From Diadophis punctatus similis (taxonomy: Eukaryota; Chordata; Lepidosauria; Squamata; Dipsadidae), in NCBI GenBank assembly GCA_023053685.1, contig JALIGW010000001.1:68315240-68379239 (forward strand): a stretch of DNA of 64,000 bases, in the 5' to 3' direction. A program made the translations under genes and the position numbers. The notes below the pieces were generated by a model. The model made no database searches, was not told where the DNA came from, and saw only the letters and a list, made by a program, of their open reading frames with translations. Positions 1-12,755 of this stretch are shown here, piece after piece. Every line of letters begins with the position of its first letter. Positions within the stretch are counted from its first letter, which is position 1.

Positions 1-1032
1 TTGCTATTGTTGTCCTGATAAGATGATACAAAACAGATGTAAAATTTTGAAGGAAAAAATGGTGCACAACTCTAAGGAGAAAGCTCATATTTTATTGAAA
101 TGATGATCCCTGGGTTCCAGCATACAAATGAAGAAAAGTAGAGAACAGCCGAAAGGTAAAATAAGATTCTGATTTGCCATCATACTGTATCTTGGGACTA
201 TATAAGAAAAACCAGACAAGTTTTGTTGTGTAAGGACAGACTTTTATTATTAAGGAAAACTGTGCTTTTTAGAGGTGGCAGCAATGCTGGAAATAGCCAT
301 TATCTCTTGTTAACAAGTGGAGGAACATTGATGGGACCTGGCACGTGCTCTTAATTGACAATGAAACATCTACAGTTTTGCACAGTTATATTGCCACCTC
401 TTTCTTATTAGATTTGCTTTAGAAAATTGCATAGGGCTGTATCTCCACTGCCTCTAGTCAATTTCATTCTGCCTTTCTTAAGGTGAGCAACACTTCTTTC
501 TTTTTGGCAAGGAAAGGATTAGGGAAGGTTTGTTCTGGGAAGGGAATCATTTCCTTAGCTATGATGGGATTATGCAAAGAGGGGAGATAATCTGGTCTCT
601 GTCTTGTCGCAGGGCAGAGACAGATGTCCTAAAGATACTCTTTTTATTTTAGTCATAACAACCGTCTCCTGCCAAAAAAGGTACTCCAACCTTTTAAGGT
701 CAAATATAATGTCTAATTTCTTTATGTACTAGCAACATCAGGAACTGAGTTGACAAATGCAAGAATAGAATTCAAATATGGGTACACTAGCAAGAACTTG
801 CATGCATATGTTTATTTTTTGACAACTGAATAAATATCCCATGTGCACTGCATTGCAGTGGTCTATGCACATTGTGATGAGTGTATGAGCTACATGGATT
901 AGGTCCTCCTGCCCCAAGTAAGGCCATATTTGTTTTATCGGTTGTACTTGAGCAAACCACACCACCCTCCCCAGATCATAAATTCTACCTGCTGATACAG
1001 TAGAAGCTGCTAATCCAAAAATAGAAAGAATT
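1..1032. other. Unassigned AT-rich sequence
   Basis: I see no convincing gene, RNA gene or intact mobile element here. Open frames are short and lack recognisable motifs. Confidence 0.5.
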
Positions 1033-1123
1033 AGGAAGGAAGGAAGGAAGGAAGGAAGGAAGGAAGGAAGGAAGGAAGGAAGGAAGGAAGGAAGGAAGGA
1101 AGGAAGGAAGGAAGGAAGGAAGG
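1033..1123. repeat. (GGAA)n microsatellite
   Basis: A nearly uninterrupted tetranucleotide GGAA/AAGG array of about 90 bp. The frames across it (poly Leu-Pro-Ser-Phe on the minus strand) are repeat artefacts, not genes. Confidence 0.95.
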
Positions 1124-1344
1124 GAGTATACAATTCCAGAAAACAAATAATGGGTGTAGGTATAACTTAATTTGGAGACTCAGTTAGAAGGTGATTCACT
1201 CAATGCTCAAAACTGAATTAGAATTCCAAGTTGACAAATCAGCATGAGTTATTAAACAGAAATAGATCCCTCCAAATTGATTCAGTCTGTTTAGAAGACT
1301 TGTATGAATAATCAGAATTTTTTTTTCAGATCAATTTCAGATTG

Positions 1345-1530
1345 ACAATTGGGGGGGGGGGTTTCTTGGTGTTCTCTGAGCTTGTTTATTTTCTTGCCGA
1401 TATTTCATTACCCAAACTAGGTAACATCATAACAACTACACATTGGTGATGTTACCTATTTTGGGTAATGAAACGTCTTCAAGAAAACAAGCCAGCGCAG
1501 AGAGCATCAAGGAGCCCTCATGTGAACCCT
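1345..1530. mobile_element. Penelope-like terminal fragment, inverted pair
   Basis: Two copies of one motif lie head to head. The right copy has GATGTTACC, then GGGTAATGAAACGTCTTCAAG. The left copy is its reverse complement (CATTACCCAAACTAGGTAACATC). The stem TTACC/GGGTAA followed by GAAAC resembles the hammerhead-like fold that Penelope-like retroelements carry in their terminal repeats. Family assignment is inference from the motif; related copies lie near 8.9, 20.9, 23.4 and 33.4 kb. Confidence 0.45.
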
Positions 1531-1874
1531 GACCTACAAATATTATCCTTTTATTAGATTGATTATTTGAACTTAGGTCTGTGACCGCAGCCACCTACTC
1601 TTTAGATCTATGCTGCTCCAGGCTGTTCCAGGCTTGTGAAAGTAGCCTGATGGTTATCATGTGAATGGGTATATTAGCAGTGATTAATTATTCTTTCACT
1701 GAGAGGGTTGTTCTGTTACATCTTAAAAATCCTTGGTTCATTGCCTTCTTAAGAAGCCATTGCTAAACCCACTATACTGGTCCAATTTCATCCAATACCT
1801 AATTTCCTTTTTGGGGAAAGATAGTTGAGCAAGTGATTGCAGAAAATTTTCAGAGGATCTTGGATTATCTAGAT

Positions 1875-1999
1875 CAGGGGTATCAAATTGGTGGCTTGCA
1901 GGCTGGATGTGTCATGCACAGGCCATGCCCACCCTAGCTCCACGAAGGAAAAAAAACACCATGTGACGGCAATGTGACGCCACAAGTTTGACACCCGTG
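1875..1999. mobile_element. Short hAT-like miniature element
   Basis: Ends are CAGGGGTATCAAATT and AAGTTTGACACCCGTG, an imperfect terminal inverted repeat of the kind seen in hAT miniature elements. The 8-bp flanks ATCTAGAT and ATCTACAG match at 6 of 8 positions, consistent with a decayed 8-bp target duplication. It carries no coding capacity. It interrupts the LINE reading around 1870/2000. Confidence 0.6.
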
Positions 2000-2452
2000 A
2001 TCTACAGTAGATCCTTTTCAGTCAGTATTTAAAACTGAATATGGGATGGAAACAGCATTGGTCATACTTTTGAATGATCTCTGGTGTGGGCAGGATGGCA
2101 GCGGTTTATCCACCTGTGCCTTATTTGATCTCTTGGTGGCTTTTGATACCATCAACCATGGTACCCTTCTGGATTGGCTCAGAAGATTGGGGGAGGGTTG
2201 TGATGTCCTGGTTTGCCTGTATTCAAGATTGATTCTTGTCAGTGATGATTGGGGAGGTTAGGTCCTGCCCTAGGCTCCTTCTGTGTAGGATGTCTCAGGG
2301 TTCAGGGTTCTCTATTTTTTAACATCTACTGCACATGAGGCCATTAGTTGAGCTCATCCATCACCATGAGCATATTAATGATACCCAACTATATATCTGG
2401 GCCCCTGGCAAATTAAGCAATGCCTTAGTTAAAGTGATGTATTAGTCTAGTG

Positions 2453-3166
2453 CAGCGGTTCCCAACCTTCCTAATGCCACGACTCACACCCCGCCCCTGC
2501 GACCCCACCGTGACCCACCCCACCACCGCCATTTGGGTTCTTTTACCCTCTGCGCATGCGCAAAGCATTCTGCGCATGCGCAAAGGGTAAAAGAACCCAA
2601 ATGGCGGCATCCGGGTGAAATCTCCAGATCCGAGCGAGGTCTCTGCTCGCTTCGCGTGTTGCCTCTGGGAGCTTTACGAGTCCCGTCGTAAAAGACATGC
2701 ATGACTTCGGTGGGGCTGGGACAGGTGGCTGCCCAGAGAGAGCCATCTCCTTTGCCCTGAACACTACAAGTAGACAGGAGAGACTCTGCAAAGGGGATGG
2801 CTCTCTCCGGGCAGCCGCCTGTCTCAGCCCCGCCAAAGTTGTGCACACCTTTCACGACAGGGCTCGAAAAGCTCCCAGAGGCAACATGAGAAGTGAGCGG
2901 AGACCTCACCTGGATCTGGAGACTTCACCTGGATGCCACCATTTGGGTTCTTTTACACTCTGTGCATGCGCAGAACACTTTGCGCATGCGCAGAGGATAA
3001 AAGAACCCAAATGACGGCGGCAGGGTGGGTCGCGGGGCCCGGGTTGTGGGGTGCGATATGGCCAGGCTTGTGGCAGTGGGGGGGGAGCTGAGGATGCCAG
3101 GGTGACCCCTGGGAAATGCTCATTCGACCCCCAAAGGGGTCTCGACCCCCAGGTTGGGAACCGCTG
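2453..3166. mobile_element. hAT foldback miniature element, 714 bp
   Basis: The terminal inverted repeats CAGCGGTTCCCAACCT and AGGTTGGGAACCGCTG are exact complements, and an exact 8-bp target duplication GTCTAGTG flanks them (2445-2452 and 3167-3174). Both are hallmarks of hAT transposition. The interior folds on several scales. Two similar hairpins built on GCCATTTGGGTTCTTTTA lie near 2527-2606 and 2937-3018. The halves between them (2630-2760 and 2780-2920) are inverted copies of each other. The overlapping open frames on both strands are mirror images of this palindrome, not genes. It lies inside the LINE at 1740-3640. Confidence 0.9.
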
Positions 3167-3640
3167 GTCTAGTGTTTGGAGGCTATGAAGATCTGAATGG
3201 GGAAAAACGCTTCAGAGGAACCCTAGCAAGACTGAGTAGTTTTGGGTTTGGGGCCACTAGTTGTGCTATCTGGGTGTCCTCCTAGCCTCACAATGCTGCT
3301 CATAGAGCAAATGGCAGTCATGGCTAGAACAGCCTTTACATAGCTTCATGTTGTGCACCACTTGTGCCCTTTCTTGCATTGGCATGCACTACTCACAGTC
3401 ACTCATGGCCTAGTGACCTCCATATTGCACCATCAGGCCTGACGATCCGAGGGAATCAGAGACTTGTTTAGATGGCTCCACTGTTGAGTTGGATGAACTC
3501 TTTCTCTCTCTCTGCTTGTGGTTGATATAAATTTTAATTAATCTCTATTTGTAATGTTGATTTTTATATTTTTGAATGCCTGTTTTTATATACCGGTATG
3601 TATTTTTATTGATTAGTGTATGTCACCCAGTGTCACTTTT

Positions 3641-5586
3641 TGTGAAACTGGCAGCTATATCAATTTGATAAACAAATCAATAAGATCATATCCAGGATTT
3701 AAGTTGATGTCTCCTTTGGGATAGCTAGGATCCATACTGAGAACAAGTCAGAGGAAACCATTAAGAGGGGTGCCTGGGTAACATCTACCAAGTATAAGAC
3801 ATTGTAATACTAATTCTGTGCTTCAGCCAAAATATGACATCTCAAATCTTTGTAAGACTAGACTCCTACTGTTTACCATAAAGAAACACATCTTTGGATC
3901 CAAAGGCCTGAATAAAATGGCTCCCATGCAACCTTTTCTTTCACTCTTAATAAGATTTTATACTGTATGTTCTGGATCAATACAGCCTGTGGAGAAACTA
4001 ATGTACTATTGACCCTATAGAGCTCAGAAATGGCTACTAATGTATTTTTGAACTGTTACGCACTTGTCAAATAAGCCCTTAGTAATAGAAACACAGGCAA
4101 AGGGTCTACCTGAATTTATATAACTAAAGGATTTCTGCAAGAACTGGATCAGCTCTTGAGAGTCTTCCAAACTCAAGAACTTGAGTCAACTGATAGCATT
4201 GCAACAGGAAGATGGAGAACATTCTCCCTAAGTTACACAGGAAACCTAAAATTGGTGTATTTGTTCTAGAGGAATACACTTGTTCATTGCTAAGATATCT
4301 AATTGAATTGTAACTCTCACCAATTCTCTCTTATTTCACTGCAGGGCAGGCATAGAAGAATGGCAGTTTCCTAATAAATATTAGGTGTGGGGAGGAATGA
4401 TAAGACCAGCTTGCCAATTACCCAGAGAGTTGGTTGGTTTTCTTTCAACACTTGTGTTGAAACAGGAGCTACACAGCCATGTAACTGGGATTTTTAAATT
4501 TGATTTGCTGCACTGGGAAGGAGATTGGACTCCGTGGCTCTAGTGCTCTTTTAACTCCCTAGTTCTCTGATTCAATTCTGTTTCAGTGACATTAACTGGA
4601 ACAATTATCTCCTGTTTTATACTGTTAGCAGCAGGCATGGTTTCTGCAAAAGAGAATAATTCAGCTGCATAAATAATATTAATATGATATTACCATTTGC
4701 TTAAAAACCTCCTCCACCCCTCCAAGAATAGCAAATATTTTTAAATTATTGATCGGTTGGAAGTATAGTGAAAGAGATATTCAGCTGGGCTTGTGATAAG
4801 CTATTTTAAAAAAAACTTTTCATTGGATTCAGATTGATTGCTTAAAACTTGGTTTATAAAAATTGCAGGTAGCACAAGACCACTGGGTATGTTATTAGCA
4901 CAATGCCAAGTAGTTAGTCCTGAGCTGTCTCCTTTAAAATAATTACCAGAGTTTTCTCATTAGGAAACACCATATCAGAAAAGTTTGACGCAAAATATAA
5001 AAGTTTTGATTTTATACAACGTAAGGTGGAGTTATAAAATAGTTAAACAGAAAAGTACAGGTTGAAGACAAACTTTAATGTAATGGTTGAGGTTTTGGAC
5101 TAGCACTGGAGAGACCCAGGTTCTAGCTATGGAAGCTTACCGGATGATTTACTGGATGACATCAGGATAATTGTAGAGGAGGGGGAATAACAGGTAGCAT
5201 AATGTATACTGCCTTGAGCTGCTCTACAGAAGGCAGGAAGTACATCTAGCAAATAAATATTAAATGAATCTTCTTTCTTCCTACCAGGCTCAGTTATCAC
5301 TTGATTGCACTCAAATCAGTACAATGATGATGGCAGCAAAGGAGTTGACACAAGGAGTGAATGATGATTTTTACAGAAAACCAGTGTCCCCTATTAACTC
5401 TGTTGGAATTACTTTACATAAAGATCTGATTGTCTTGAAGCCAAGAATTAATTTTGCAGGGGTTTGGTTTCTGTGTCTGGTTATCCAATGAGTTGACTTG
5501 CTAAGCATCTCAAAGGTAAAAGCAGACAATTTTTGTGTTTTTGTATGAAGTCACATTTTAACAAATCAGTTGGTTTGTTGCTGCTA
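3641..5586. other. Unassigned sequence
   Basis: I see nothing assignable. Frames are short, without domain motifs, and no terminal repeats or arrays stand out. Confidence 0.5.
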
Positions 5587-5587
5587 C

Positions 5588-5674
<87 letters not shown>

Positions 5675-5705
5675 TATGGATTTATATGCTGCCCAACTCC
5701 CTTTA
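5587..5705 (-). repeat. (TTTA)n array on a LINE 3' tail
   Basis: About 90 bp of TTTA repeats is followed by TTTATATGCTGCCCAACTCC. On the minus strand this reads as a LINE 3' end (GGGAGTTGGGCAGCATATAAA) running into an AAAT array. The same tail occurs on the plus strand at 54056-54132 and 56462-56629 and in a short form at about 60015-60050. The array therefore probably grew from the LINE's own AAAT tail. Confidence 0.7.
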
Positions 5706-6325
5706 AAAAGGCAATTACTGTTTCTACAATTAAACAGCACAGCTTGAACCCATCAACATCTAAGTCCCCCTTTAACAATCCCTCCTCTTTGTTATATAGA
5801 AGATACGGGCTCTTTAAGAAATCCTTCTGAGGGAACATTGAGCTGTATCACTAAAGCTGTTGACAGTATTGAAAAGAAAAAGGAGACTTATTCAGTTGTG
5901 CTAATTTCCTCAAATAGAGAAGAGGAGAGCATTTTCAGACCTTGCTTCTCTAACTCTAGTTCCAGCAAGAATCCCAGCCTGGTCCAGCATAGCACAGTTG
6001 TTCAGAGTGGGGAAAATGTATCTACTTTGCTTTCTGTTTTAGCAGTTGCTTTCCTCTAAAAGAGAACATACATACATTTTGTATTGCTCTGCTGGCTTTG
6101 GAGAACTCAACTTTGGAGAACCCCAGAGCTTGGGGTTATTCGGTTGTATTCCTTCCTATCATTATTAAATAACAATGTATGTACAGTATATTAGAAGTAC
6201 ATGTAGTTCTTGGCTTATGACCACAATTTGATCACATATCATAAAAAAATACATTTTAAAAATTGTGCATTATAAAAAAAAGATGTAGAGACTCTGGAAA
6301 GAGTGGAGAAAAAAGCAACAAAGAG
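5706..6325. other. Unassigned sequence
   Basis: No supported gene. Near 6205-6250 there is a weak resemblance (TAGTTCTTGGCTTATGACC) to one end of the element at 25443-25822. Confidence 0.4.
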
Positions 6326-7742
6326 GATTCAATTCAATTCAAACCTTTATTGTCAGATTACAACGTGTGTACAATGAGATTGGCTAAGCCTCCCTTCATG
6401 CATCCCCCCCAACCCAATACAACTCACAGTGAAAGACAAAAAAATCCCTGACCCAGTATAATCTTACTAACAAACACACAATCCTCCTGCTCCATGTGAA
6501 CTTATTGCACATCACGCCGGCCCCGCAAGTCAATCGTACTATGTTGTTGTAAAGTTATTTTCCATTCAGGAGTCTGACAGTCCTTCTTCAGCCTGTTTGT
6601 GCAGCTGCCTATGTTTCTATATCTCCTTTCCGTTGGCAGGAGAATAAAGAAGGGCTGACCAGGGTGTGAGTCGTCCCTGAGGATTTTCCTCATTCTTCTA
6701 AGGTAGAGAGCCCAAGCGATGTCATCTAGTGGTATCAGGGGACAGCCCACGATGTTTTGTGCTGTGCTCACCACCCTCTGTAATGTCTTTCTGTCCGCAG
6801 CTGTCAAGCCGGCATACCACACCGTAATGCAATGAGTGAGGACACTTTCAATTGTGGACCGGTAAAAGGAGGTCATCAGTTATTGCTCCACTTTGTTTTT
6901 TTCTCAAGACTTTGAGGAAATGGAGTCTCTGTTGGGCCTTTCTGGTCACCTGGGTCATGTTGATTTTCCAGGTGAGATCTTCGCTGAGATAGACTCCCAG
7001 GAATTTAAAGGAGGAAACTCTGTCCACGCAGGGCCCCCCCCCCCCCGATGTAAAGTGGGGCAGGTTCCTCTCTCTTCTTCCGGAAGTCTAATACCATCTC
7101 TTTTGTCTTGCTGATGGTCAAGTGCAGGTTGTTTTCCAAGCACCATGTGGATAATTTTTTAACCTCCCCCCTGTACGCTGTTTCATCTCCGCCTGTAATA
7201 AGACCCAGTATGGTGGTATCATCTGCAAACTTAATTATCACAGTGGATGGATCAGATGATACACAATCGTGTGTACAGTGAATACAGGTAGGGACTGAGC
7301 ACACAGCCCTGTGGGGAGCCAGTGCTAAGCTTCAGGGAGGTGGATATGACAGACCCAGCCCTCACTGTTTGTGGCCAGTCCCTAAGAAAGTCTTTGATCC
7401 AGTCACAGATGGAAGAGGGAAAATCCAAGTCAGTCAGCTTTTCGATAAGGATGCTCGGCAGAATAGTATTGAAGGCTGAGCTATAGTCTATGAAAAGCAT
7501 CCTGACATAGTTTCCGGATTTCTCCAGATGGCTCGCTACAGAATGTAAAGCAGTAGCTATGGCGTCGTCTGTTGACCTATTCCTCCTGTAGACAAACTGG
7601 TGTTTGTCAAAGTCCGGTGGGAGGCATGTCCTATGGTGTTGGAGAACCAATCTCTCGAAGCATTTCATCACTACAGACGTTAATGCGATAGGTCTGTAGT
7701 CATTTAGGCAGTCAATTGCTGTTTCCTTCGGGGGCTGGAGGC
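6326..7742 (-). mobile_element. L2-type LINE, 5'-truncated, broken
   Basis: Minus-strand fragments form a reverse transcriptase in order. [19 protein letters not shown] and [15 protein letters not shown] lie near 7570-7710, and [17 protein letters not shown] (RT motif A) near 7440-7510. [17 protein letters not shown] follows near 7300, and FADDTTILG (catalytic FADD box) near 7200-7235. The C-terminal part FYRSTIESVLTHCITVWY lies at about 6800-6870. Frames change at least twice and a stop falls in the C-terminal part, so the copy is inactive. The 3' end carries a short AATTC repeat at 6330-6345. Clade L2/Maui is my reading of the motifs; another CR1-group clade is possible. Confidence 0.8.
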
Positions 7743-7769
7743 TAAAACATATGAAGAACCAGAAACATA

Positions 7770-7864
7770 TTCTCTCTGTGTGTGTCTCTGTGTCTATCTC
7801 TCTCTCTCTCTGTGTCTCTCTCTCTGTCTCACTCTCTTGCTCTCTCACTCTCTCGCTCTCTCTC
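7770..7864. repeat. TC/TCTG-rich low-complexity tract
   Basis: A pyrimidine-rich tract of CTCT, TGTG and GTCTC units. The minus-strand frame through it is rich in Glu and Arg and is an artefact of the repeat. Confidence 0.85.
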
Positions 7865-8814
7865 AAATTCATGCAGCACCTACTGTGATCTAACATAGCA
7901 GAATAGCTGAGAATCCACAATACATGTGGAAGAGTGTGAGAGACTCTGGGAAAGAAGTGGAAGAAGACTGCAGTTTAGGTGACAAGAGACTACACAGTTC
8001 AGATGTGGAAGTAGAAAGTGTTCAAGGAGACTCCACCTTAATTAACTCAAATCTGGTTAGGAATTTACTCTTACAGTTTTGAAGGAGGTATTTTTATCCC
8101 AGACTACCATTAAAAAAAGAAGTCTTTCTGAAATCTGTACAGTTCTTAAGCCTCCCTACTTTGCGTATGGAGAGATTGACAAGGATTCAAGTTCTATCAC
8201 TCTACTAACCAACCTGTGTTTCATGTTGAAAAGCAGCTCTTCAATATCATAGCTCTACAGTCATCCCAGCTTCTGCCTTCTCCCTGTCTATTTTCATAAC
8301 TACCTAACATTAGAGAAATTTAGCCTTGTTGGACGTGAGAGCTCATGGTTATCGATCTTTCCTAAAGAAATGTTATTTTTAGTAGACATCATGATGTTGT
8401 TTTTCAATTAATTCATTCTTCTTAAAAAGCCAGTTCAAGAAGGATATCCATGATGAGTTAACACATCCAGAAGAAATAATCCCAAAGAAAGTAAAACACC
8501 TCAGAAAAGCCCATCTCTATTCATGAGTAATAGAGAATAGGACTAGATGGGACAGGGTCTGATCCAACAGAGCACTGTTTATGTTCCTGAATAGAAATAT
8601 TTGGGAATCCCCAACCCTGTGGGGGTGGAAGAACTCTCTGAACAGCAATAGTTACTAATTCTAAACCTTCTTTGAGAAGAATTTGAGAAGGTTTTGAACC
8701 AGATGCTCTCAGGACTTTTCTGCCTTTTAAGGACCTGGAAATAAAAGTTTGAAATTCAATCGAAATGGCCCTATATCCCCATCCTACTAACTGACTTCAG
8801 TAACATGTCTATGG
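7865..8814. other. Unassigned sequence
   Basis: No gene or element recognised. Confidence 0.45.
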
Positions 8815-8945
8815 AGAGTCTCAGTCATCCAGGTCATGGTTGTCTCAAAGGTGTTTTTTCAAAAGGCAACTGGATTTTCTTTGTTTTTCCTTGAAGATGT
8901 TTCACTTCTCATCCAAGAAACTTCTGTTCTGAAGTCCAAGTTAAG
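8815..8945 (-). mobile_element. Penelope-like terminal fragment
   Basis: Read on the minus strand this contains CAGAAGTTTCTTGGATGAGAAG, GTGAAACATCTTCAAGG and then CCAGTTGCCTTTTG. It ends near ACCTGGATGACTGAGACTC. This motif order matches terminal repeats of Penelope-like retroelements in fish and reptiles as I remember them, including the stem followed by GAAAC of a hammerhead-type ribozyme. No coding part is attached. Confidence 0.5.
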
Positions 8946-8984
8946 TGAAGTCCAAGTCTAAAGTTAAAATAAGCAAAAAAAAAA

Positions 8985-10550
8985 AACAGTAAGAGAACAC
9001 CTGTCTGAACTTGATGAATACGAACCACCAGGACCAGACGGATTACACCCCAGAGTACTAAAGGAGTTGGCAGATGTCATCTCAGAACCACTGCACCACA
9101 TCTTTCAAAAATCCTGAAATATCAGGGAACTACCAGAGGAATGGAAAAGAGCTGATGTGGTTCCCATCTTCAAAAAATGGGGGGACGGACGCAACCCAGG
9201 AAACTACAGACCAATCAGCCTAACATCAATACCTGGGAAGATACTGGAAAAGGTAATAAAAAAACAGGTCTGTCAACACCTAGAAACAAATAAAGTAATA
9301 ACTAGCAGCCAGCACGGGTTTGTTAAAAACAGATCATGCCAAACCAATCTCATTTCATTCTTCAACACCGTGACTAAACTAGTAGACCAGCAAAACACTG
9401 TGGACATAATATACCTAGACTTCAGCAAGGCATTCGACAAAGTAGACCATAACTTACTTCTTTGTAAACTAAAGAAAAGTGGGATAGACAACCTCACCAC
9501 CAGATGAATCCACAACTGGCTGGCAAACCGTACTTAACGAGTAGTCCTTAATGGGTCTAAGTCCACATGTAGAGAAGTAAGCAGTGCGGTACCACAGGGT
9601 CCGTCTTAGGCCTAATACTCTTCAATATCTTTATAAATGACTTAGATGAGGGAATAGAAGGGGAACTAACCAAATTTGCAGATGACACTAAACTGGCAGG
9701 AATAGCTAACACCCGAGAAGATAGGCTCAGGATCCAGACGGATCTTGACAGACTTGAGTGCTGGGCCCTAAATAACAAAATGAAATTCAATGTAGAAAAA
9801 AGTAAAGTCCTACACATAGGTAAAAAAAAACAAAAGTATACATATAAACTGGGTGAAACCAGGCTTAGTGGCAGTGACTGTGAGAGGGATCTTGGAGTCC
9901 TAGTGGACACCCAGCTAAACATGAGCCAGCAGTGTGCAGTGGCAGCCAAAAAAGCCAACACAATCCTAAATTGCATTAACAAAGGGATACAATCTAGATC
10001 AAGGGATGTACTAATACCATTCTACAAAGCCTTAGTTAGACAATACCTGGAGTATTGCATCCAGTTTTGGTCACCACACTACAAAAAAAGATATTGAGAC
10101 TCTAGAAAAAGTGCAGAGGAGAGCAACCAGGATGATTGGAGGACTGGAGACTAAAACATATGAAGAGCGATTGCAGGAACTGGGCATGGACAGTCTAGCG
10201 AAGAGAAGGACCAGGGGAGACATGATAGCAGTGTTCCAATATTTGAGGGGCTACCACAAAGAGGAAGGAGTCAAGGTAGTCTCCAAAGCACCCGAAGGAC
10301 AGAAAAGGAATAATGGATGGAAATTGATCAAGGAGAGATTCAACCTAGAAACAAGGAGGAACTTTCTGACCATGAGAACAATAAACCGATGGAACGTCTT
10401 GCCCTCAAAAGTTGTGAGAACTTCATCACTTGAGACTTTCAAGAAGAGATTTGTCAGAAATGGTGTAGGGTCTTCTGCTTGACCAGGGGGTTGGACTGGA
10501 TGACCTACAAGGTCCCTTCCAACTCTGTTAACCTGTTAATCTGTTAAAAC
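8985..10550 (+). pseudogene. CR1 LINE ORF2 C-terminal copy, decayed
   Basis: This matches the reverse transcriptase half of the CR1 ORF2 at 48859-51771, starting at the segment before the fingers domain. Frames at 9157-9507, 9780-10097 and 10111-10482 carry YRPISLTSIPGKILEKV, IIYLDFSKAFDKVDHNLL (motif A), the FADDTKLAG region near 9675 and the C-terminal WKLIKERFNLETRRNF. In-frame stops (near 9115 and 9504) and frameshifts near 9590 and 10095 break it. The 3' end TTGGACTGGATGACCTACAAGG, near 10491, is the CR1 3' signature, followed by a short TTAACCTGTTAATCTG repeat. It is 5'-truncated, as most CR1 copies are. Confidence 0.9.
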
Positions 10551-11640
10551 CAGATTTGGGCTTCAGTGGTTTTAACGTAATAAATTATGTAAAGCTCTTA
10601 CCTGTACTTACATGAGTAAAAAATGGAACATTTTAAAACTCTTTGAGGGTATAAGACAAAACTTCCTGATGGTACTAAATTGAAAGAAGTTATGTCTACT
10701 TGCTGAGGAGGCTGGACAGATTTTCAGAAGGCTAAATTTCCTCATTCCAATGCTGCCTAGAAAAATATTCTTCCCTAAGTATCTAATTCTGCCCAAAGTA
10801 TTTCTTAAGGTGAAAATTAAGAAAGGGAAAGAAACAGCCGTTGTCTAATTTTGCATACGTTCTGACTACTACAAATATTTCTCCCATCAGTATTAGATCA
10901 AGCTCACAGATAAGGGGTGAAATAGAAGCAGACTTTGCTAACAGAAACAGATTATTGGATGTCTAAAATAATTTGTATGGCTCGACTGGAAGAGGACACT
11001 TTAATACAGAACATTTTAAAATGCTGTTCAAGAGCAAGAAGTTATTTGAAGTTATTTTCAAGGGAGAGGCCACATAATAGGCATTCATTGCAACAAATGA
11101 GCTGGCACAATCTGCCACTGAGAGTCGGCTTGAAAACAAAACAAAATGAACAGAGGAGAATACAGTTTGTCATTATCAACAATGATGAAAGCTATACAAA
11201 ATAAGATGAACGTGCCAGCAGCTAAATGATGAAAGGTTCCAAGAGATTTGCAAAATTAAGATTCATTGTTAGGGGCCTCCTTCCACTCTTTCAGCAGTAG
11301 CCTGCAAATGGATTTCTGTGTGCTGAAATGCAGGGTTATCTCTGGGAAAAAAACAAAGAAGGCAGGTTGTATCTTCTCGCTCCCCTTTTCTTAATAATTA
11401 TCTTAATAATTTACAGGAAACCATTAGAGAAGTTTGGGTCAAAAAGGAGATATGAATAAATACAATAATTATGCAATGTTTAGATACAATTGTTATTATC
11501 TATTTGAATTCTATACTGTAGCTGTCCACCTCAACAAGTGACTCGAGGTGGTATGCATGATAAAACATAAAAATGGTTATAACCTATTAAAAATATTAAA
11601 AGGATTGAAACAATACAAAATAAATATATATGGCACCAAG
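10551..11640. other. Unassigned sequence
   Basis: No supported feature. The open frames here show no motifs. Confidence 0.45.
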
Positions 11641-12600
11641 TAAAACTTTGATTATGGATTTAATATAGAGAGGACATAGGGCCCTTGGCACACTCCCCCC
11701 ACACACACACCTGAGCATGCAACCAAGTCTCCATAGATATATGAAAGGTCAACAGAGTTGGGCTCATCCTGATATCTGAAGGGAAATGATTCCAGAAGAC
11801 GGGCTACAATATGAAGCCATGCCCCCTGGTTCCCACCAACCAACATTTCTTGGTTGAGGGGGCCCACAACATGACCCACTTGCCTGACCCACAACAATTT
11901 AGATGTATAGAGAAAACTGGGAAAAGATGGTCCCTTAGGTAACCTGACCTCAAGGCAGAGCTATAAAGATGATAACTAACATTTTGAATTTCACCTGGAA
12001 ACAAACAGACAACCAATGAAACTCATGAATACCGCACTCCCTTTACTACTCATATAGCCAGATTCTGCAGTTGAAGTTTCCAAATGTTCTTCAAGGGCAG
12101 CCCCATGTAGAGCACCTTGCAATAATCCAGATGAGAGGTCATGAAGACATGAGTGACTGTGAGCAAAGCCTCCTGATCCAGGAATGAGAGAAACTGGTGT
12201 ATAAGGTGGGTAAACTCCTCCTAGTCATGGGTTTCCCTGCTTTGCTAGTAAGAATCATGAGTCCAAGAAATTTCCCAGTCTGTACACTGGGTTTGTCTGG
12301 GACAGTGCCACCCTATCCAGGGCTACAGGTGGATAAACCTTGTCAAATACCAGTCTGTCTTGTTTGAGTTGATTCGAAGCCCATTGTGCCCCATCCAGTC
12401 GCTTATAACCTCCAGGCACTGAGAAGAAGACATCAACAGCATCATTCAGGTAGCCTGGGGTGGAAATATAAAGCTGGATATTATCAGAATGTTGATCAAT
12501 TTCAAGGTCAATGGGTCAATTTTTAACTTTAGAAATCTGAACATCAAATAAAGAACCAAAGATTTCAGAGGATGAAGACTGGAAGTTGAAGCTGACAGAT
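11641..12600 (-). mobile_element. Old L2-like LINE fragment
   Basis: On the minus strand the stretch around 12340-12490 can be read as a decayed RT: a YLNDAVDVF-like segment followed by a CLEVISDWMGHNGLRINSN-like segment. This is the region just after the catalytic box in the same LINE family as 1740-3640 and 53466-54132. The part at 12080-12200 matches the region preceding the conserved C-terminal block. No frame stays open. The assignment rests on weak similarity read by eye. Confidence 0.5.
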
Positions 12601-12755
12601 CCACCAGGGTTACTCAATGTTTTATTCTACTCTAGAATGAAAATATCTACCTAATTCATACAACACTAGAAGTTCTAATACTACCATATGCTGAATAAAG
12701 TGACTTCCTAAGAAAGCAAATGGGGATGGGGGATAGAAATATCAAACATAATGTA

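Larger units (their letters stand above)
1740..3640 (+). mobile_element. Decayed L2-like LINE, RT region, twice interrupted
   Basis: Fragments of a non-LTR reverse transcriptase can be read in order on the plus strand. A stretch like the start of the RT domain lies at about 1785-1870. The segment MGWKQH/TALVILLNDL and FDTINHGTLLDWLRRLG follow at 2041-2190. A DTQLY motif, a relative of the RT catalytic box in this family, lies near 2385, and C-terminal remnants are at about 3175-3340. Stops and frameshifts are frequent, so it is dead. Two DNA miniature elements (1875-1999 and 2453-3166) sit inside it, so the LINE is older than both. The clade (L2 or Vingi type) is uncertain. Confidence 0.6.

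Noticed and set aside
738..1133. 131-residue minus-strand frame
   Set aside because: Half of it is poly(Leu-Pro-Ser-Phe) from the GGAA array and the rest has no domain.
10935..11204. 89-residue plus-strand frame
   Set aside because: Composition like random sequence, no motif.
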